DNA of 64,000 nucleotides from Duganella sp. Root336D2 (GCF_001425005.1 NZ_LMDB01000008.1:1-64000); one strand, 5' to 3'. Shown: positions 49,497 through 58,132, counted from the stretch's first letter. The notes: a model not told the origin generated them from the letters alone. Program-made: numbers and translations.

Positions 49497-49595
49497 ATGA
49501 CTAGCTTGATCGTTTCAATTGCCGCCGTTTTGGGAGGTCTGGTCGTCGCCGGCTATGGCTTTGTCACTTTGATGAGCCGCCTGCAGTCCCGCTAG
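49497..49595 (+). CDS. Putative 32-residue single-pass membrane peptide
   Basis: A short frame reads MTSLIVSIAAVLGGLVVAGY, then GFVTLMSRLQSR and a TAG stop. It has a strong Shine-Dalgarno (GGGAGA, 49487-49492) at ideal spacing, and an operator/promoter-like inverted repeat lies just upstream. The peptide is one hydrophobic helix with a short basic C-terminus, the shape of many small bacterial membrane proteins. Its 3' end overlaps the convergent binding-protein gene by 32 bases. No homologue is known to me. Being so short, it needs expression evidence. Confidence 0.5.
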   Translation: MTSLIVSIAAVLGGLVVAGYGFVTLMSRLQSR

Positions 49596-50421
49596 GAAGT
49601 TCCAGCTCGAATACCTTGCGCTTGCGCGCCGCGATCTCCGCCAGCGCGCGCTGGAAAGCCGGGTAGCCGTTCAACAGCTTGTCGAAACTGCCATCGGCTT
49701 GCGCCAGTTTCAACCCCCTCTCCACCCGCTGCGCCATTGCCTTGTTGTCCTTGCCGACAAAGAAATAGAACGGCACGCGGTAATGCAGGAAGATGGTCGG
49801 CTCCACCATCAATCCATCCTTGCCATACACCTGTTCTTCAGCCCAGGCTTCGTGCACGCCGCGCGGCATGTAGTCGAAGCGCCTGGCTTTCAGCATCGGG
49901 AACAGGGAACTGTAATTGACCGTCGTTTCCACCGGCAAGCGGTTATGGCGCAATACGTCCACCGAAGGCCAGTTCAGGCCCGCGCCGGCGGTGAGCTTGC
50001 GCAGGTCGGCCAGGCTGCGTACGTCGTGGAAGCGCGCCTCATCTTCCTTGCGGATCATGAAGACGCGGTAATCATTCAAATCGCGCACCAGGGAGATGCG
50101 AATCGGCAGCAAGTCGCGTTCGCGCTGGGCGTTGGTGCCGTCCCACATGATGTTGATGACGCCATTGCGTTTGAGCTCCAGGGCGCGCCGCGGGCTGGTC
50201 AGTTCGTAGGGATAGAACTCGATCGAGAACGGGCCGTCGGTCTTTTCCAGCGCGAGGCGCAGCAGCAGGTGGAAGTAGGTGACCTGCACTTCGGAGCCCG
50301 GGGTGACCGACGGCAGGACGAAGCGCATCAGCGGCGCGTTGGCCGCGCCGCCGGCGTTGGCCAGGGTGGAAGCTGCCGCCAGCAGCAGGCCGGCGGCAGC
50401 GCATTGCAGCTTTTTCAGCAC
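49564..50421 (-). CDS. Periplasmic solute-binding-like protein
   Basis: The 285-residue protein has a signal peptide (about residues 1-23, ending STLANA) and the type II periplasmic binding fold of family-3 solute-binding proteins without a transporter nearby: RFVLPSVTPGSEVQVTYFHL, MLKARRFDYMPRGVHEAWAE, FLHYRVPFYFFVGKDNKAMA and the closing helix LLNGYPAFQRALAEI. The start is GTG at 50421, 3 bases after the stop of the methyltransferase-like gene, so both are one unit. No permease or ATPase gene follows, so it may act in sensing or be an orphan receptor. Confidence 0.82.
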   Translation of the reverse strand: MLKKLQCAAAGLLLAAASTLANAGGAANAPLMRFVLPSVTPGSEVQVTYFHLLLRLALEKTDGPFSIEFYPYELTSPRRALELKRNGVINIMWDGTNAQRERDLLPIRISLVRDLNDYRVFMIRKEDEARFHDVRSLADLRKLTAGAGLNWPSVDVLRHNRLPVETTVNYSSLFPMLKARRFDYMPRGVHEAWAEEQVYGKDGLMVEPTIFLHYRVPFYFFVGKDNKAMAQRVERGLKLAQADGSFDKLLNGYPAFQRALAEIAARKRKVFELELPSGTAGGSSK

Positions 50422-50424
50422 TGA

Positions 50425-51240
50425 TTACTGAGGCTTGACGAACTTCAGCGTCATGCGGTCGCTCTCGCCGATAGCCGCGTATTTGGCACGGTCCTTGTCC
50501 TTGTTGGTGAAGGTTGGCGGCAGCGCCCAGACGCCGTTTTCGTGGTTGGCATCATCCTTTGCATTGGCGTTGACGTCGGACTTGGCCACCAGTTTGAAGC
50601 CGGCCTGCTCGGCCATCTTGATCACGTAGGCTTCGTGCATATAGCCGGAGCTGGCTTTGGCGTCCTGGCTCATCGCAGCCGGCAGGCGGTGCTCTTCCAC
50701 GCCGAACACGCCGCCTGGCTTCAGGCTGTCGTAAATGCTGGCCATCAGCTTCTTCATGTTTTCGTCGCCGGTGCCGATCCAATTGTGGATATTGCGGAAA
50801 GTGAGCACCATGTCGGCGCTGCCTTTCGGCGCGTAGGTGTAAACGCCATTGCCTGGCTCAAAGGCGCCCAGCACCACTTTGTCGCGACCCGGTTGCCTGG
50901 CCAGGAATTCCTGGAAGCGTTCGGCCGACTTGCGCACGCGTTCATCGGCCGATTGCGGGCTGGAGCCGGCGGTAATCAGCTTGCCCTGGTCACGCAGGTA
51001 AGGCGCCAGGATTTCGGTGTACCAGCCGCCGCCTGGCGACAGTTCGACCACCGTCATGTTCGGCTTGATGCCGAAGAAGGTCAGGGTCTCGTATGGATGG
51101 CGGAACTGGTCGCGTTTGACGTTGTCGGCGTTGCGGGTCGGGTTGGCGATTGCGGCTTTCAAGGCAGGATCTGCCCATGCAACGCCGGAAAAACTGGTGA
51201 AGCCTACGGCCAGCAGGCCGGCCAGGACGTACTGTTTCAT
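50425..51240 (-). CDS. Secreted methyltransferase-like protein
   Basis: The 271-residue protein starts with a signal peptide (MKQYVLAGLLAVGFTSFSGV, then AWA) and continues as a class I SAM-methyltransferase-type fold. The glycine motif is VVELSPGGGWYTEILAPYLR near residue 64, followed by GSADMVLTFRNIHNWIG and SLKPGGVFGVEEHR. Exported members of this family are frequent in proteobacteria although SAM is not expected in the periplasm, so the activity is doubtful. It is transcribed together with the binding-protein gene and divergent from the tldD operon, sharing a 240-base upstream region. Confidence 0.88.
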   Translation of the reverse strand: MKQYVLAGLLAVGFTSFSGVAWADPALKAAIANPTRNADNVKRDQFRHPYETLTFFGIKPNMTVVELSPGGGWYTEILAPYLRDQGKLITAGSSPQSADERVRKSAERFQEFLARQPGRDKVVLGAFEPGNGVYTYAPKGSADMVLTFRNIHNWIGTGDENMKKLMASIYDSLKPGGVFGVEEHRLPAAMSQDAKASSGYMHEAYVIKMAEQAGFKLVAKSDVNANAKDDANHENGVWALPPTFTNKDKDRAKYAAIGESDRMTLKFVKPQ

Positions 51241-51327
51241 TCAGGAGTCTCCTTTTTTCGTTGGGCAGGCGACGCAGCGAGTCCGGTCGCCCGGGACTTG
51301 ATGATCGTGCAAGCTGAGCGCCGGGTC

Positions 51328-51370
51328 AAGTGTCCGCGCGGACGGTGTGCGGACACTCGACCGGACACTT
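51328..51370. repeat. Cluster of inverted GTGTCCG/CGGACAC words
   Basis: AAGTGTCCG (51328-51336) is mirrored by CGGACACTT (51362-51370). A further CGGACAC lies at 51350-51356, and GTCCGCGCGGAC (51332-51343) is itself a palindrome. The cluster sits in the divergent promoter region between the methyltransferase-like gene and the tldD operon. It may be a multi-site operator or a member of the palindromic repeat family, which also uses TGTCC/GGACA words. Confidence 0.6.
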
Positions 51371-51480
51371 TTCGCCGATATGTTTCAGCTTTGTACAAGC
51401 TTTACACAATGGCACAAAAATTGCGTACGATTTGATTCCTGCAAGCTGTCTTAGGTCATAACGATAACCCTGGAGAGACT

Positions 51481-53115
51481 ATGGAACGACGTGCATTCCT
51501 CAACATGAGCGGCGGTGCAATGGCTGCCATGATGATGCCTTTTGGCCGCGCCATTGCGGCCGACGAGCTGATCAAGCCCGTGGAAGTGAAGTTCAAGAAG
51601 ATGCTGGCAGATACCGCGCTGACCGCGGCCACCCAGGCCGGCGCCAGCTACTGCGACGTGCGCATCGGCCGCTACCTGAACCAGTTCATCACCACCCGTG
51701 ACCTGAACATCGAAAACGTCACCAATACCGAATCCGCAGGCGTGGGCGTGCGCGTGATCGCGAGCGGCGCCTACGGCTTTGCCGCCACCAGCGATATGTC
51801 GCCGGACGGCGTGGCCGGTGCCGCGCGCCAGGCGGTCGCCATCGCCAAGGCCAATGCCAAGCTGCAGGCTGCGGGCGTGCAGCTGGCGCCGACGCCGGGC
51901 GTGGGCGAGGTGTCGTGGGCCACCCCGATCAGGAAAGACTGGCGCACGGTGCCGATCAAGGAGAAGGCCGACCTGCTGATCACCGCCAACAAGGGCGCGC
52001 TGGAGGCCGGTGCCTCTTTCATCCAGTCCTTGCTGTTCCAGGTCAACCAGCAGAAGTACTTCGCTTCCACCGACGGTTCCTACATCGACCAGGACCTGCA
52101 TCGGCTGTGGGTGCCTTTCTTTGCTACCGCCGTCGACAAGGCGAGCGGCAAGTTCCGCAGCCGCTCCGACCTGGGCACTCCGGTCGGCATGGGCTACGAA
52201 TACCTGGATGGCCGCAAGGAAGACAAGATCAAGGCTGCGGGCGGCGTCGCCACCCTGTACAACCGCTCCTACGACCTGGTCGAAGATGCGAAAGCCGCCG
52301 GCCGCCAGGCCAAGGAGAAGCTGACTGCCAAGTCGGTCGAGCCGGGCAAGTACGACCTGGTGCTGTCGCCGGAGCATATGTGGCTGACCATCCACGAATC
52401 CGTCGGCCACCCGACCGAACTGGATCGCGTACTGGGTTACGAGGCCAACTTCGCCGGCACCTCCTTCGCCACGCTGGACAAGCAGCAGTCGAAGAAATTC
52501 AAGTACGGTTCCGACCTGGTCAACATCGAAGCCGACAAGACCATCCAGGGCTCGCTCGGTGCCGTCGGTTTCGATGACGAAGGCGTCAAGTGCAAGAAGT
52601 GGGACATCATCAAGGACGGCATCCTGGTCAACTACCAGGCCACGCGCGACCAGGCGGCAGTGATTGGCGAAAAAGAATCGCACGGCTGCTCTTATGCGGA
52701 CTCCTGGAGCAATGTGCAGTTCCAGCGCATGCCGAACGTTTCGCTCAAATCGGGCAAGAAGAAGCTGACCCCGGACGAACTGGTGAAAGACGTGAAGAAG
52801 GGCATCTACATCGTGGGCGCCGGTTCCTTCTCGATCGACCAGCAGCGCTACAACTTCCAGTTCGGCGGCCAGATGTTCTACGAGATCAAGGATGGCAAGA
52901 TCGGCCAGATGCTGGAGGACGTGGCGTACCAGTCGAATACCCAGGAGTTCTGGAACGCGTGCACTGCCGTATGCGATGAGCGCGACTGGCGCATGGGCGG
53001 TTCCTTCTTCGACGGCAAAGGCCAGCCGATGCAGGTGAGCGCGGTGTCGCACGGTTCGTCGACTTCCCGCTTCAACGGCATCAATGTGATCAACACTGCC
53101 CGCAAGATCGGCTGA
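51481..53115 (+). CDS. tldD: TldD-family metalloprotease with Tat signal, copy 1
   Basis: The 544-residue protein is a TldD subunit, the active half of the TldD/TldE protease that trims unfolded or modified peptides. The zinc motif HESVGHPTELDR starts at His305 (HExxxH). Before the conserved body there is a twin-arginine signal: MERRAFLNMSGG, a hydrophobic stretch, and a GRAIAA cleavage-like site near residue 26. Cytoplasmic TldD proteins lack such a signal, so export is predicted. Further family blocks are GASYCDVRIGRYLNQFITTR, QFGGQMFYEIKDGKIGQMLE and GSFFDGKGQPMQVSAVSHGS. It opens a ten-gene operon; a weak promoter-like TTTACA (51401) and TACGAT (51426) lies upstream. The partner tldE starts 15 bases after the stop. 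Confidence 0.92.
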   Translation: MERRAFLNMSGGAMAAMMMPFGRAIAADELIKPVEVKFKKMLADTALTAATQAGASYCDVRIGRYLNQFITTRDLNIENVTNTESAGVGVRVIASGAYGFAATSDMSPDGVAGAARQAVAIAKANAKLQAAGVQLAPTPGVGEVSWATPIRKDWRTVPIKEKADLLITANKGALEAGASFIQSLLFQVNQQKYFASTDGSYIDQDLHRLWVPFFATAVDKASGKFRSRSDLGTPVGMGYEYLDGRKEDKIKAAGGVATLYNRSYDLVEDAKAAGRQAKEKLTAKSVEPGKYDLVLSPEHMWLTIHESVGHPTELDRVLGYEANFAGTSFATLDKQQSKKFKYGSDLVNIEADKTIQGSLGAVGFDDEGVKCKKWDIIKDGILVNYQATRDQAAVIGEKESHGCSYADSWSNVQFQRMPNVSLKSGKKKLTPDELVKDVKKGIYIVGAGSFSIDQQRYNFQFGGQMFYEIKDGKIGQMLEDVAYQSNTQEFWNACTAVCDERDWRMGGSFFDGKGQPMQVSAVSHGSSTSRFNGINVINTARKIG

Positions 53116-53130
53116 GCGTAAAGGACAACC

Positions 53131-54468
53131 ATGAAGATCCTGAATCAGGAAGAGACCAAGCGCATCGCCGACAAGGTCATGTCGCTGAGCAAAGCCGATG
53201 AGTGCATCGTCACCATCAACGGCAGCCGCACCGGCAATATCCGCTATGCGCGCAATGCCGTATCGACCGCAGGCCTGGTGGAGAACACCCAGCTGTCCGT
53301 GGCTGTCGCTTTCGGCAAGAAGCAGGGCACGGCCGTGATCAACGAGTTCGACGACAAATCGCTGGCGAAGGCCGTTCAGCGCGCCGAAGAACTGGCCAGG
53401 CTGGCTCCGGAAAATCCGGAGTTCATGCCTACGCCGGACAAGCAGGCGTTCAAGGGCTCCGATACCTTCAGCAAGTCGACCGACGCGATCAATCCTGAGT
53501 ACCGCGCGCAGGTGGCGGCGTACAGCATCGAGGCCTGCAAGAAGAAAGGCCTGGTTGCTGCCGGCTTCTTCACCGACCAGTCTTCGTTCGAAACAGTCGC
53601 CAACTCGCGCGGCGTGTTCGGCCACCAGTCGCAAACCGGCGTCGACTTCACCTGCACCGTGCGCACCGAAGACGGCCGCGGTTCGGGCTGGGTGCGCCGC
53701 GATGCGCAGGACGTGGCTCGCTTCGATCCGCGCGCGGCGGCCGAAGTCGCAATGGAAAAGGCGATCCGTTCGGCGGAAGCCAAGGCGCTGGAGCCGGGCC
53801 GCTACACGGTGATCCTGGAGCCTGCCGCAACGTCGGACCTGCTGGCCTTCATGTTCAATGGCTTCGATGCGCGTTCGGCCGACGAGGGCCGCAGCTTCCT
53901 GGCGAAGAAGGGCGGCGGCAACCGCATGGGCGACAAGCTGTTCGACGAGCAGGTGAACGTGTGGGCCGATCCGTGGGACAAGGACATCCCTGTGCTGCCT
54001 TGGGATAACCAGACCTTGCTGGCGCGCGAACGCATGGACATCATCAGGAACGGCAAGATCGCGTCGTTGAACTATTCGCCGTTCTGGGGCAAGAAGCAGG
54101 GCCAGCGTGCGGTGGGCCAGCCGGGCAATATCATCATGGCCGGCGGATCCAAGTCGACCGAGGAACTGATTGCCTCGACCAAGAAGGGTATCCTGGTGAC
54201 CCGCACCTGGTATATCCGCATGGTCGATCCGCAGACTGTGCTGCTGACCGGGTTGACCCGCGACGGCACTTTCTACATCGAGAACGGCAAGATCAAACAC
54301 CCGGTGAAGAACTTCCGCTTCAACGAAAGTCCGGTGACGATGTTGAACAATATTGAAGAACTGGGCCGCCCTGAGGTGCTGGCCGGCGACGAGTCGCAAT
54401 TCCAGCTGCTGATTCCGGCCATGAAGGTGCGCGACTTCAACTTCACCTCTTTGTCTGACGCTGTTTAA
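53131..54468 (+). CDS. tldE: TldE/PmbA-family subunit, copy 1
   Basis: The 445-residue protein is the TldE/PmbA-type partner. It shares the fold of TldD (ECIVTINGSRTGNIRYARNA, GVFGHQSQTGVDFTCTVRTE, GRYTVILEPAATSDLLAFMF) but has no HExxxH motif; the corresponding region reads EPAATSDLLAF. In characterised pairs TldE completes the heterodimer and is catalytically silent. It has no signal peptide: it begins MKILNQEETKRIADKVMS. The start has AAGGACAACC just upstream. It would have to act in the cytoplasm or be carried through Tat bound to the signal-bearing TldD. Confidence 0.92.
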   Translation: MKILNQEETKRIADKVMSLSKADECIVTINGSRTGNIRYARNAVSTAGLVENTQLSVAVAFGKKQGTAVINEFDDKSLAKAVQRAEELARLAPENPEFMPTPDKQAFKGSDTFSKSTDAINPEYRAQVAAYSIEACKKKGLVAAGFFTDQSSFETVANSRGVFGHQSQTGVDFTCTVRTEDGRGSGWVRRDAQDVARFDPRAAAEVAMEKAIRSAEAKALEPGRYTVILEPAATSDLLAFMFNGFDARSADEGRSFLAKKGGGNRMGDKLFDEQVNVWADPWDKDIPVLPWDNQTLLARERMDIIRNGKIASLNYSPFWGKKQGQRAVGQPGNIIMAGGSKSTEELIASTKKGILVTRTWYIRMVDPQTVLLTGLTRDGTFYIENGKIKHPVKNFRFNESPVTMLNNIEELGRPEVLAGDESQFQLLIPAMKVRDFNFTSLSDAV

Positions 54469-54479
54469 GCAACCCCAAC

Positions 54480-54505
54480 GCGCCGCCGCCTCCACGCGGC
54501 GGCGC
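54480..54505 (+). other. GC-rich stem-loop between the two tldDE pairs
   Basis: GCGCCGCCGC (54480-54489) pairs perfectly with GCGGCGGCGC (54496-54505) around CTCCAC. No T-run follows, so it is at most a partial terminator or an mRNA-stabilising end. It lies between tldE copy 1 and tldD copy 2, in one of the two largest gaps of the operon. Confidence 0.75.
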
Positions 54506-54524
54506 TTATGATTCTGGAGTAAAT

Positions 54525-56162
54525 GTGGAACGTAGATCCTTCCTGAAAGTCGCCGCTGCTGCCGGCGGCACCGTGCTGGTACCCGTCTTCGGCAACGCTA
54601 TCGCCGCCGAAGATTTGATGAACCCGATGGCCCGCAAGTTCAAGAAAGAACTGGCCGACGCCGCACTGAACGCTGCCACCAAGGCCGGCGCCAGCTACTG
54701 CGACGTGCGCATTGGCCGCTACCTGAACCAGTTCATCACCACCCGCGACACCCGCGTAGAAAACATCGTCAACACCGAATCGACCGGTGTCGGCGTGCGC
54801 GTGATCGCCAACGGCGCCTACGGCTTTGCCGCCACCAACGCGATGACGATGGATGCGGTGGCTGATGCCGCGCGCCAGGCAGTCGCCATCGCGCGCGCCA
54901 ACGCGCGCCTGCAATCCTCGCCGGTGCAACTGGCGCCGGTCAAAGGCGTCGGCGAAGTGGCATGGCAGACGCCTTTCAAAAAGGACTGGCGCGAAGTGCC
55001 GATCAAGGAAAAGGCCGACATGCTGTTGGCCGCAAACAAGGCAGGCCTGGACGCCGGCGCGTCCTTCATGACCGCCAACCTGTTCCAGGTCAACCAGCAG
55101 AAATACTTTGCTTCGACCGACGGTTCCTATATCGACCAGGACGTGCACCGCCTGTGGGCGCCGTTCACTGCCACGGCAGTGGACAAGGCGACCGGCAAGT
55201 TCCGCACGCGCGACGGGCTGTCTTCACCGGCCGGCATGGGCTTTGAATTCTTCGACGCCAAGCCGGAGCACAAGGTGCGTTCGGCTGGCGGCGTTACCCA
55301 GTTGTACAACGGCGGCTACGACATCATCGAAGACGCCAGGGCGGCCGGCAAGCAGGCGCGCGAGAAGCTGTCCGCCAAATCGGTCGAGCCGGGCAAGTAC
55401 GACCTGGTGCTCAGTCCTGAACACCTGTTCCTGACCATCCACGAGAATGTCGGCCATGCGACCGAGCTGGATCGCGTGCTGGGCTACGAGGCCAACTACG
55501 CCGGCACTTCTTTCGCGACCTTGGATAAATGGAAGGGCAGGAATTTCAAGTACGGTTCCGACATCGTCAATATCGTCGCCGACAAGACCACCGCGGGATC
55601 GCTGGGCAATGTCGGCTACGACGATGAGGGAGTCGCTTCGAAGAAGTGGGACCTGATCCGCAACGGCATCCTGGTGAACTACCAGGCCACGCGCGACCAG
55701 GCGCACATCATCGGCGAGAAGGAGTCGCATGGCTGTTCGTATGCGGATTCCTGGAGCAGCGTGCAATTCCAGCGCATGCCCAACGTATCGCTGGAAGCGG
55801 GCAGGAAGCCGCTGTCGGTGGACGACATGGTCAAGGACGTGAAGAAGGGCATCTATATCCTGGGCCGCGGCTCCTACTCGATCGACCAGCAGCGCTACAA
55901 CTTCCAGTTTGGCGGCCAGTTGTTCTACGAGATCAAGGACGGCAAGGTCGGCCAGATGCTGAACGACGTGGCCTACCAGTCGAACACCCAGGAATTCTGG
56001 AACTCCTGCTCGGCCATCTGCGACCAACGCGACTGGCGCATGGGCGGTTCGTTCTTCGACGGCAAAGGCCAGCCGAGCCAGGTCAGCGCCGTCTCGCACG
56101 GTTCCTCGACCACGCGCTTCAATGGCATCAATGTGATCAACACTGCCCGCAAGATTGACTAA
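54525..56162 (+). CDS. tldD: TldD-family metalloprotease with Tat signal, copy 2
   Basis: The 545-residue protein is a close paralogue of the gene at 51481, alignable from end to end with very few length changes. The twin-arginine signal is MERRSFLKVAAAAGGTVLVP, closer to the consensus (RRSFLK) than copy 1, with a GNAIAA cleavage-like end. The zinc motif HENVGHATELDR starts at His306. The start is a GTG at 54525 after TGGAG; the nearby ATG at 54523 is out of frame. Active-site residues are intact, so both copies should be enzymes. Its partner starts 11 bases after the stop. Confidence 0.92.
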   Translation: MERRSFLKVAAAAGGTVLVPVFGNAIAAEDLMNPMARKFKKELADAALNAATKAGASYCDVRIGRYLNQFITTRDTRVENIVNTESTGVGVRVIANGAYGFAATNAMTMDAVADAARQAVAIARANARLQSSPVQLAPVKGVGEVAWQTPFKKDWREVPIKEKADMLLAANKAGLDAGASFMTANLFQVNQQKYFASTDGSYIDQDVHRLWAPFTATAVDKATGKFRTRDGLSSPAGMGFEFFDAKPEHKVRSAGGVTQLYNGGYDIIEDARAAGKQAREKLSAKSVEPGKYDLVLSPEHLFLTIHENVGHATELDRVLGYEANYAGTSFATLDKWKGRNFKYGSDIVNIVADKTTAGSLGNVGYDDEGVASKKWDLIRNGILVNYQATRDQAHIIGEKESHGCSYADSWSSVQFQRMPNVSLEAGRKPLSVDDMVKDVKKGIYILGRGSYSIDQQRYNFQFGGQLFYEIKDGKVGQMLNDVAYQSNTQEFWNSCSAICDQRDWRMGGSFFDGKGQPSQVSAVSHGSSTTRFNGINVINTARKID

Positions 56163-56173
56163 GGACGCGATAG

Positions 56174-57508
56174 ATGAAACTCCTGAGCAAAGACGAAGCA
56201 AAAAGCATCTGCGACAAAGTGATGGCCATGTCCAGGGCCGACGAGTGCCGCGTCAACCTGAGCGGCAGCCGCAAGGGCAATGTGCGCTATGCGAACAACA
56301 GCGTCTCCACTGCGGGACAGATTGAAGACACGACCCTGGTCGTCAGCGTCGCCTTCGGCAAGAAGCAAGGCTCCGCCACCTGCAACCAGTTCGACGCCAG
56401 GTCGCTGGAAGCTGCCGTGCGGCGCGCCGAGGAGATCGCGCGCCTGGCGCCGGAGAATCCCGAATTCATGCCGGCCGTAGGCAAACAGGACTTCAAGGCG
56501 ACCGATACCTTCAACCGCAATGCGGAAGCGTTCAATCCCGACTACCGTGCCGACGTGGCGTTCGCCAGCATCGCGGCGGCGAAGAAGGCCGGCCTGCAGG
56601 CAGCCGGCTTCTTTAACGACAGCATCGGGTTCGATTGCGTCGCCAATTCGAACGGCGTATTCGGTTTCCAGGAACTGGGCGGCCTGAATTTCACCGTGAC
56701 GACGCGCACGGACGACGGCCGCGGTTCGGGCTGGGTCAACCGCGCTGCCTATGATCCCAAGGCATTCGATCCGCGCGCGACCTCTGAAATTGCGATCGAG
56801 AAAGCGTTGCGCTCGGTGGATGCCAAGGCGCTGGAACCGGGCCGCTACACCGTGGTGATGGAGCCGGCGGCAACCAACGACCTGCTGAACTTCATGTTCA
56901 GCGCCTTCGATGCGCGTTCCGCCGACGAGGGCCGCAGCTTCCTGTCCAAGAAGGGTGGCGCCAATCGCCTGGGCGACAAGCTGTTCGACGAGCAGGTGAA
57001 TGTCTGGACCGATCCGTGGGATGCCAATGCGCCGGTGCTGCCATGGGACCAGGGCTCGATGCAGGCGCGCGCGCGGCGTGACCTGATCAAGGGCGGCGTC
57101 ATCACTTCGCTCGATTACAGCCGTTTCTGGGCGCAGAAGCAGCGCAAGGAATCGACTGCGCCAGCCGGCAATATCATCATGGCGGGCGGCTCCAGGTCGA
57201 CCGAGGAACTGGTTGCTTCGACCAGGAAGGGCATCCTGGTGACCCGCACCTGGTATATCCGCATGGTGGACCCGCAATCGGTGGCACTGACCGGCCTGAC
57301 CCGCGACGGCACGTTCTACATCGAGAACGGCAAGATCAAGCACCCGATCAAGAACTTCCGCTTCAACGACAGCCCGGTATCGATGCTGAACAACATCGAT
57401 GAACTGGGCCGTCCGGTGCTGATCGGCGATACCGATACGCGCAAGCTGATGATTCCTGCAATGAAGGTGCGCGATTTCAACTTCACGTCGCTGTCCGACG
57501 CGGTGTAA
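56174..57508 (+). CDS. tldE: TldE/PmbA-family subunit, copy 2
   Basis: The 444-residue protein is a paralogue of the gene at 53131, with matching blocks (ECRVNLSGSRKGNVRYANNS, GVFGFQELGGLNFTVTTRTD, EPAATNDLLNFMFSAFDARS, KVRDFNFTSLSDAV). Like copy 1 it lacks the metal motif and a signal peptide. More substitutions lie in the first 200 residues than in the C-terminal half, which may tune partner or substrate choice. It is 3 bases from the DUF4159 gene, so transcription and probably translation continue into the MoxR part of the operon. Confidence 0.92.
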   Translation: MKLLSKDEAKSICDKVMAMSRADECRVNLSGSRKGNVRYANNSVSTAGQIEDTTLVVSVAFGKKQGSATCNQFDARSLEAAVRRAEEIARLAPENPEFMPAVGKQDFKATDTFNRNAEAFNPDYRADVAFASIAAAKKAGLQAAGFFNDSIGFDCVANSNGVFGFQELGGLNFTVTTRTDDGRGSGWVNRAAYDPKAFDPRATSEIAIEKALRSVDAKALEPGRYTVVMEPAATNDLLNFMFSAFDARSADEGRSFLSKKGGANRLGDKLFDEQVNVWTDPWDANAPVLPWDQGSMQARARRDLIKGGVITSLDYSRFWAQKQRKESTAPAGNIIMAGGSRSTEELVASTRKGILVTRTWYIRMVDPQSVALTGLTRDGTFYIENGKIKHPIKNFRFNDSPVSMLNNIDELGRPVLIGDTDTRKLMIPAMKVRDFNFTSLSDAV

Positions 57509-57511
57509 GGA

Positions 57512-58132
57512 ATGCCCGCCTACGATTTCTATTTCAGCCGCCTGACTTACGAGTCGGGCGATTGGGATGTCGATATCCGCATGCCGAGCAATGTGCTCAA
57601 CTCACTGGTCGAATACACGACCCTGAAAGTTGATCCCGTTGAGCGCATTGTGGCCCTGTCCGACCCGAAGATGCTGGAAGCGCCGTTCTGCTACCTGGCC
57701 GGCCATAAGCTGGTGCAGTTCACGCCCGCCGAGCGCAAGAACTTCGAGCGCTACGTGCGGGGCGGCGGCTTTGTCTTCGTGGACGACTGCAACCACGATA
57801 TCGACGGGCTGTTTGCGAAATCGTTCGAGGCGGAAGTGGCGAAAATCTTCGGCCCGAAAGCACTGCACAAGATCTCCAACAGCCATCCCTTGTATTCGGC
57901 TTTTTTCAAGTTCGACGGACCGCCGAATACCGGGGTGGAGCTGAATGGCTGGGGGGACGACCTGGTGCACGACTACCTGAAAGCCGTGGAATTCGGCGGC
58001 CGCATCAGGCTTTTGTACAGCAATAAGGACTATGGCTGCGAGTGGGATTATGATTTCCGCAACAAGCGTTGGCTGGCAATCGACAACACGCGCTTCGCAG
58101 TCAATATCATTCAATACGCGTTGGGGGCATGA
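57512..58132 (+). CDS. DUF4159-domain protein
   Basis: The 206-residue protein is a stand-alone DUF4159 domain. Family features are FYFSRLTYESGDWDVDIRMP (residues 7-26), a GxGFVFVDDCNHD-type block at 84-96 (GGGFVFVDDCNHD), and an ending KRWLAIDNTRFAVNIIQYAL. The fold is expected to be class I glutamine-amidotransferase-like without the catalytic cysteine. Many DUF4159 proteins are exported, but this one has no signal peptide. It starts 3 bases after tldE copy 2, and its stop overlaps the MoxR start (ATGA), tying the protease genes to the MoxR genes. Function unknown. Confidence 0.88.
   Translation: MPAYDFYFSRLTYESGDWDVDIRMPSNVLNSLVEYTTLKVDPVERIVALSDPKMLEAPFCYLAGHKLVQFTPAERKNFERYVRGGGFVFVDDCNHDIDGLFAKSFEAEVAKIFGPKALHKISNSHPLYSAFFKFDGPPNTGVELNGWGDDLVHDYLKAVEFGGRIRLLYSNKDYGCEWDYDFRNKRWLAIDNTRFAVNIIQYALGA

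Noticed and set aside
51241..58132. A ribosomal peptide precursor that the TldD/TldE pairs might mature
   Set aside because: The gaps in this part of the operon are too short, and no small frame with a start signal is seen between the genes. A precursor could exist elsewhere in the genome.
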